From: Methylobacterium sp. J-078
GTDB lineage: Bacteria; Pseudomonadota; Alphaproteobacteria; Rhizobiales; Beijerinckiaceae
Length of the DNA: 64,000 nt
NCBI RefSeq assembly: GCF_022829285.1
Contig: NZ_JAKSYI010000049.1
Coordinates: 124,001-188,000 of the forward strand
Direction of reading: 5' to 3'
Part shown: piece by piece, positions 61,373 to 64,000 of the stretch
Position numbering within the stretch: position 1 is the first letter of the stretch
How the letters are laid out: every line of letters begins with the position of its first letter
Notes under the pieces: model-generated
What the model saw: only the letters and a program-made list of their open reading frames with translations
What the model was told of the DNA's origin: nothing
Database searches by the model: none
Position numbers and translations under genes: made by a program

Positions 61373-61694
61373 GATCGGCGTCGGCCAAAGCTGTCCACCC
61401 GGTCTGTAAGTTCAGATGTTCAGCCGTCGCTGCCCTACCGGATGAAGCGAACGAGTTGACCCCTCGGGGCACCCGGCCGTCAACGGAAAATCCACCCATG
61501 TTCGGTCGCCCGGGCCGGTCTACCAACAAGAAAAATGCGAGACGTCGCATTAAGGTTTTGGAAGGCATGCTGCGTCCGGTGAGCGCCGCGCAACGGCCTG
61601 CGGGTCCTGGGGCGACTCCGGGCGTGGGATCGGAGCCGAGGGCTGATATGGTTTGCGGGCATCAAGCCCGTTCGACCCCTAGGAGTTCCATGCC
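61373..61694. other. Intergenic region before the AmpG-like gene
   Basis: 322 bases between the divergent kinase and permease genes. A 6-bp inverted repeat (atgcga/tcgcat, 61535-61550) stands in an AT-richer stretch that may be promoter DNA. Nothing else was recognised. Confidence 0.4.
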
Positions 61695-63185
61695 ATGGCC
61701 CGAAGCGACGCAACGGCCCGAAGCGATCTGGGCGATGCCCCGAGCCGGCGCCTTCGCCTCAAGGACATAGCCGAGGACCGGCGCATCCTGCTGATGCTGG
61801 CGCTGGGCTTCTCGTCGGGGCTGCCCCTGTTGTTGGTGCTCGGCACCTTCTCGACGCGGCTCGCCTATTCGGACGTCGACATCAAGTCGATCGGCCTGTT
61901 CAGCTACCTCGCGCTTCCCTACACCCTGAAGTTCCTCTGGGCGCCGCTGATCGACCGGTTCGACGTGCCGGTCCTCAGCCGTGCCCTCGGGCGCCGCCGG
62001 GCCTGGATGATCGCGACCCAGTGCGCGGTGGCCATCGCGCTGACGCTGATGGCCTCCGCCGATCCGGGCACCAGCCTGGCGCTGCTCGGGCTCGGCGCCT
62101 TCCTCGTTGCCATCTGCGCGGCGACCCAGGACGTGGTCATCGACGGCTGGCGCATCGACGCCGCCGGCACGGACCTCCAGGGCGTGATGGCCGCGACCTC
62201 GAACCTCGGGTACCGGCTCGCCCTGATGTCGGCCGGCGCGGGTGCGCTCTTCATCGCCAGCGCCTACGGCTGGAGCGTGGCCTACCTGTTGATGGCAGCC
62301 CTGATGGGCGTCGGCATGATCGCGGCGCTGTTCGCCCCGGCCTACGATCGCGCCTCAAGCGAGCGGGCGCCGGCGGCGCCCAAGCCGGCCTGGACGCTTC
62401 GCAGCGCGATCCTCGAGCCCCTGGCCGAGCTTCACGCGCGGCTCGGGCACAGCCTCTGGGCGATCCTCGTCCTCGTCGCCTTCTACCGCATGCCCGATTT
62501 CATCTCCGGCGTGATGGCGAGCCCGCTCTACAAGACCGTGGGGTTCAGCCTCGTGGATATCGGCTTCGTCTCGAAGCTCTACGGCATCTGGGTCGGCATC
62601 GCCGGGGCCTTCGTCGGCGGCTGGGCGATGACCCGCTTCGGCCTGTTCCCGACCCTGGTGGTCGGCGCCTTCCTGGGAGCCGCCTCCAACCTCTCCTTCT
62701 CTTGGCTGTCCTTCGGCGGCCCGGAGGTGTGGCGCCTCACGGCGGCGATCTCCATCGACAATTTCTGTGGCTCCTTCGCCGGCATGGCCCTGATCGCCTA
62801 CATGTCGAGCCTGACTGCGCCGGGGTTGGCCGCCACCCAGTACGCCCTGTTCTCCTCGCTCTACGCCCTGCCGGGCAAGTTCGTGGCCGGCACCTCCGGT
62901 TACATCGTGGCGGCCTTCGGGTATCCGGTGTTCTTCGCCCTGACCGCCGCCGTCGGCATCCCGGTGGTGATCCTCTGCATCTTCGTGGGACGAGCCGGAG
63001 AGCGCGACGCGGCCGCCGCCAGCGCCGTAGCGTCCGATCCGGTCCGCCCCGAGGCCGCCGCTGGAGACGAGATCGCCGGGAACCATCCGCGAGGCCCCGG
63101 GCTTGCTTCCACCGGCAACGACCCTTCGGGCAAGGTCCCCTCGGAGACGAGCCGGACAGGCCGCCCCCACCCCGCACACGGATGA
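61695..63185 (+). CDS. AmpG-like major facilitator superfamily permease
   Basis: A 496-residue MFS protein with about twelve membrane segments. The AmpG pattern is clear: MLALGFSSGLPLLLVLGTFS, LPYTLKFLWAPLIDRF, ATQDVVIDGWRID and DNFCGSFAGMALIAYMSSLT. AmpG imports muropeptides (GlcNAc-anhydroMurNAc) for cell-wall recycling. AGGAG precedes the ATG by nine bases. The C-terminal 70 residues are a low-complexity hydrophilic tail that is longer than usual. Confidence 0.85.
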   Translation: MARSDATARSDLGDAPSRRLRLKDIAEDRRILLMLALGFSSGLPLLLVLGTFSTRLAYSDVDIKSIGLFSYLALPYTLKFLWAPLIDRFDVPVLSRALGRRRAWMIATQCAVAIALTLMASADPGTSLALLGLGAFLVAICAATQDVVIDGWRIDAAGTDLQGVMAATSNLGYRLALMSAGAGALFIASAYGWSVAYLLMAALMGVGMIAALFAPAYDRASSERAPAAPKPAWTLRSAILEPLAELHARLGHSLWAILVLVAFYRMPDFISGVMASPLYKTVGFSLVDIGFVSKLYGIWVGIAGAFVGGWAMTRFGLFPTLVVGAFLGAASNLSFSWLSFGGPEVWRLTAAISIDNFCGSFAGMALIAYMSSLTAPGLAATQYALFSSLYALPGKFVAGTSGYIVAAFGYPVFFALTAAVGIPVVILCIFVGRAGERDAAAASAVASDPVRPEAAAGDEIAGNHPRGPGLASTGNDPSGKVPSETSRTGRPHPAHG

Positions 63186-63195
63186 GACCGCAGAC

Positions 63196-64000
63196 GTGAG
63201 CAACATCAAACTCGTCGACGACACCGTCACCGCGCCGGCCACCATCGCCGAGCCGCCCGGCATGAGCGATGCGGACCGCGCCGCTCTGCGTCGGGCCGTC
63301 GAGGCCCTGGAGAAGCCCGGGCTCGCTGCCCGCCTCTCGGCGGTGGCCGGCGCCCCCCTGGATCTGATCGGGCGGGCCCTGCCGGCCCCCGTGACCGACG
63401 CGGTGGCGCAGGCCACTGAGAGCGCTATGCGCGCCTCCCTCAAGGTCGCCCTGGCGACCCTGCCGGCAGGCCGGGAAATTTCCGTCGTGCCCGCCACCGA
63501 ACCGCTGCTCACCGGGCCGACCGAACCCGAATCCGCCACGATTCGCACGGCCGCGCGTCTCGCGAAGTATTTCCCGTCGAGCGCCTTCGGCCACAAGGCC
63601 CTTGCTGCCGTTTCCGGCGCCGTCGGCGGCGCCTTCGGGCTCGCGACCCTCGCGGTGGAACTGCCGCTCTCGACGACCCTGATGCTGCGCTCTATCGCGC
63701 AGATCGCGCAGGAAGAGGGCGAGGATCTTCAGGATCCCGAGAACGCCTTGGCCTGCGTCCAGGTCTTCGCCCTCGGAGGACGCGAGGCGGCCGGCAGCGC
63801 CCTCACGGAAAGCGGCTACTTCGCGGTGCGCGCGGCCCTGGCCAAGACCATGGTGGAGGCTGCGCGCTACGCCGGCAATCGGGCCCTCCTCGACGAGGCC
63901 GCCCCCGCCCTGATCCGCTTCTCGGCGCAGATCGCGTCGCGCTTCGGCCTCGTGGTCTCGCAAAAGGTTGCGGCGCAGGCCGTGCCGATCCTCGGCGCGG
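63196..64000 (+). CDS. EcsC-family protein, 3' end cut by window
   Basis: An open frame from GTG 63196 to the window end (268 codons seen). It has the EcsC features LAKYFPSSAFGHKALAAVSG, AVELPLSTTLMLRSIAQIAQ and VQVFALGGREAAGSALTESG. EcsC was named from the ecs ABC locus but is common as a standalone protein of unknown function. The start is 10 bases after the AmpG-like stop, so the genes are probably cotranscribed. Confidence 0.8.
   Translation, partial: MSNIKLVDDTVTAPATIAEPPGMSDADRAALRRAVEALEKPGLAARLSAVAGAPLDLIGRALPAPVTDAVAQATESAMRASLKVALATLPAGREISVVPATEPLLTGPTEPESATIRTAARLAKYFPSSAFGHKALAAVSGAVGGAFGLATLAVELPLSTTLMLRSIAQIAQEEGEDLQDPENALACVQVFALGGREAAGSALTESGYFAVRAALAKTMVEAARYAGNRALLDEAAPALIRFSAQIASRFGLVVSQKVAAQAVPILGA

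Noticed and set aside
61456..61770. 104-residue plus-strand frame before ampG
   Set aside because: Runs into the AmpG start in another frame and shows no conserved pattern.
1..64000. CRISPR arrays, tRNA and rRNA genes
   Set aside because: No regularly spaced repeats and no cloverleaf or rRNA signature were seen on either strand.

Overview
The window is GC-rich alphaproteobacterial DNA. Gene content, dense ATGA-overlapped operons, GTTC-N7-GTTC LexA boxes and the comEC/lexA/Flp-pilus neighbourhood suggest a Methylobacterium-like member of the Rhizobiales (inference from sequence features; no search was possible).

The window has two parts. From 1 to about 46,575 it looks like an accessory region, probably an integrated genomic island whose left end lies outside the window. 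From about 46,575 to 64,000 it is conserved chromosome. The junction falls inside comEC: a large serine recombinase (44683-46518) abuts a comEC gene that has lost its 5' half, so the island appears to have integrated into the competence DNA-channel gene.

Island layout, left to right: a metal-efflux cluster (CusB-like adaptor, FixH-like protein, Met/Cys-rich exported protein, membrane protein); a KfrA_N-type DNA-binding protein; sbcC-sbcD; a metallophosphoesterase; a recombinase-like gene; a lower-GC pair made of a Cys-repeat exported protein and a K+ channel-like protein; a 1651-residue SF1 helicase/nuclease/GreA-like fusion convergent with an AT-rich DUF6602-type nuclease; and a gpmA copy with an amber codon at its active site. 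Then comes a sulfite module at 20.7-32.2 kb: YeiH exporter, class III cyclase, SorAB-type sulfite dehydrogenase with cytochrome c, two YVTN beta-propeller proteins, a second cytoplasmic sulfite oxidase, DUF305, and a five-gene operon with an ECF sigma factor, its anti-sigma factor and a LysR regulator. Four copies of one promoter-like motif, GGAATA-N14-GCATCT, precede sorA, both YVTN transcription units and the sigma operon itself, so this looks like a self-regulated ECF regulon.

The right part of the island (32.5-46.5 kb) carries a translationally coupled NdpA-like/membrane-protein pair, a tyrosine integrase with an excisionase-like gene, a soluble FtsH-like AAA/M41 protease with a small partner, a second metallophosphoesterase, a second KfrA_N-type protein, an AAA_13/RloC-like ATPase and the serine recombinase. 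Several of these (helicase-nuclease, DUF6602 nuclease, NdpA/TM pair, AAA_13 ATPase) are candidate anti-phage genes.

The chromosomal part carries the comEC 3' portion, lexA with its own SOS box, a PrpA-like phosphatase, a complete cpa/tad Flp-pilus locus (flp, cpaA, cpaB, cpaC, cpaD, cpaE, tadA, tadB, tadC), a CpaC-N-like exported protein, a LOV histidine kinase with its response regulator, an AmpG-like permease and the start of an EcsC-family gene. No rRNA, tRNA or CRISPR array was recognised.
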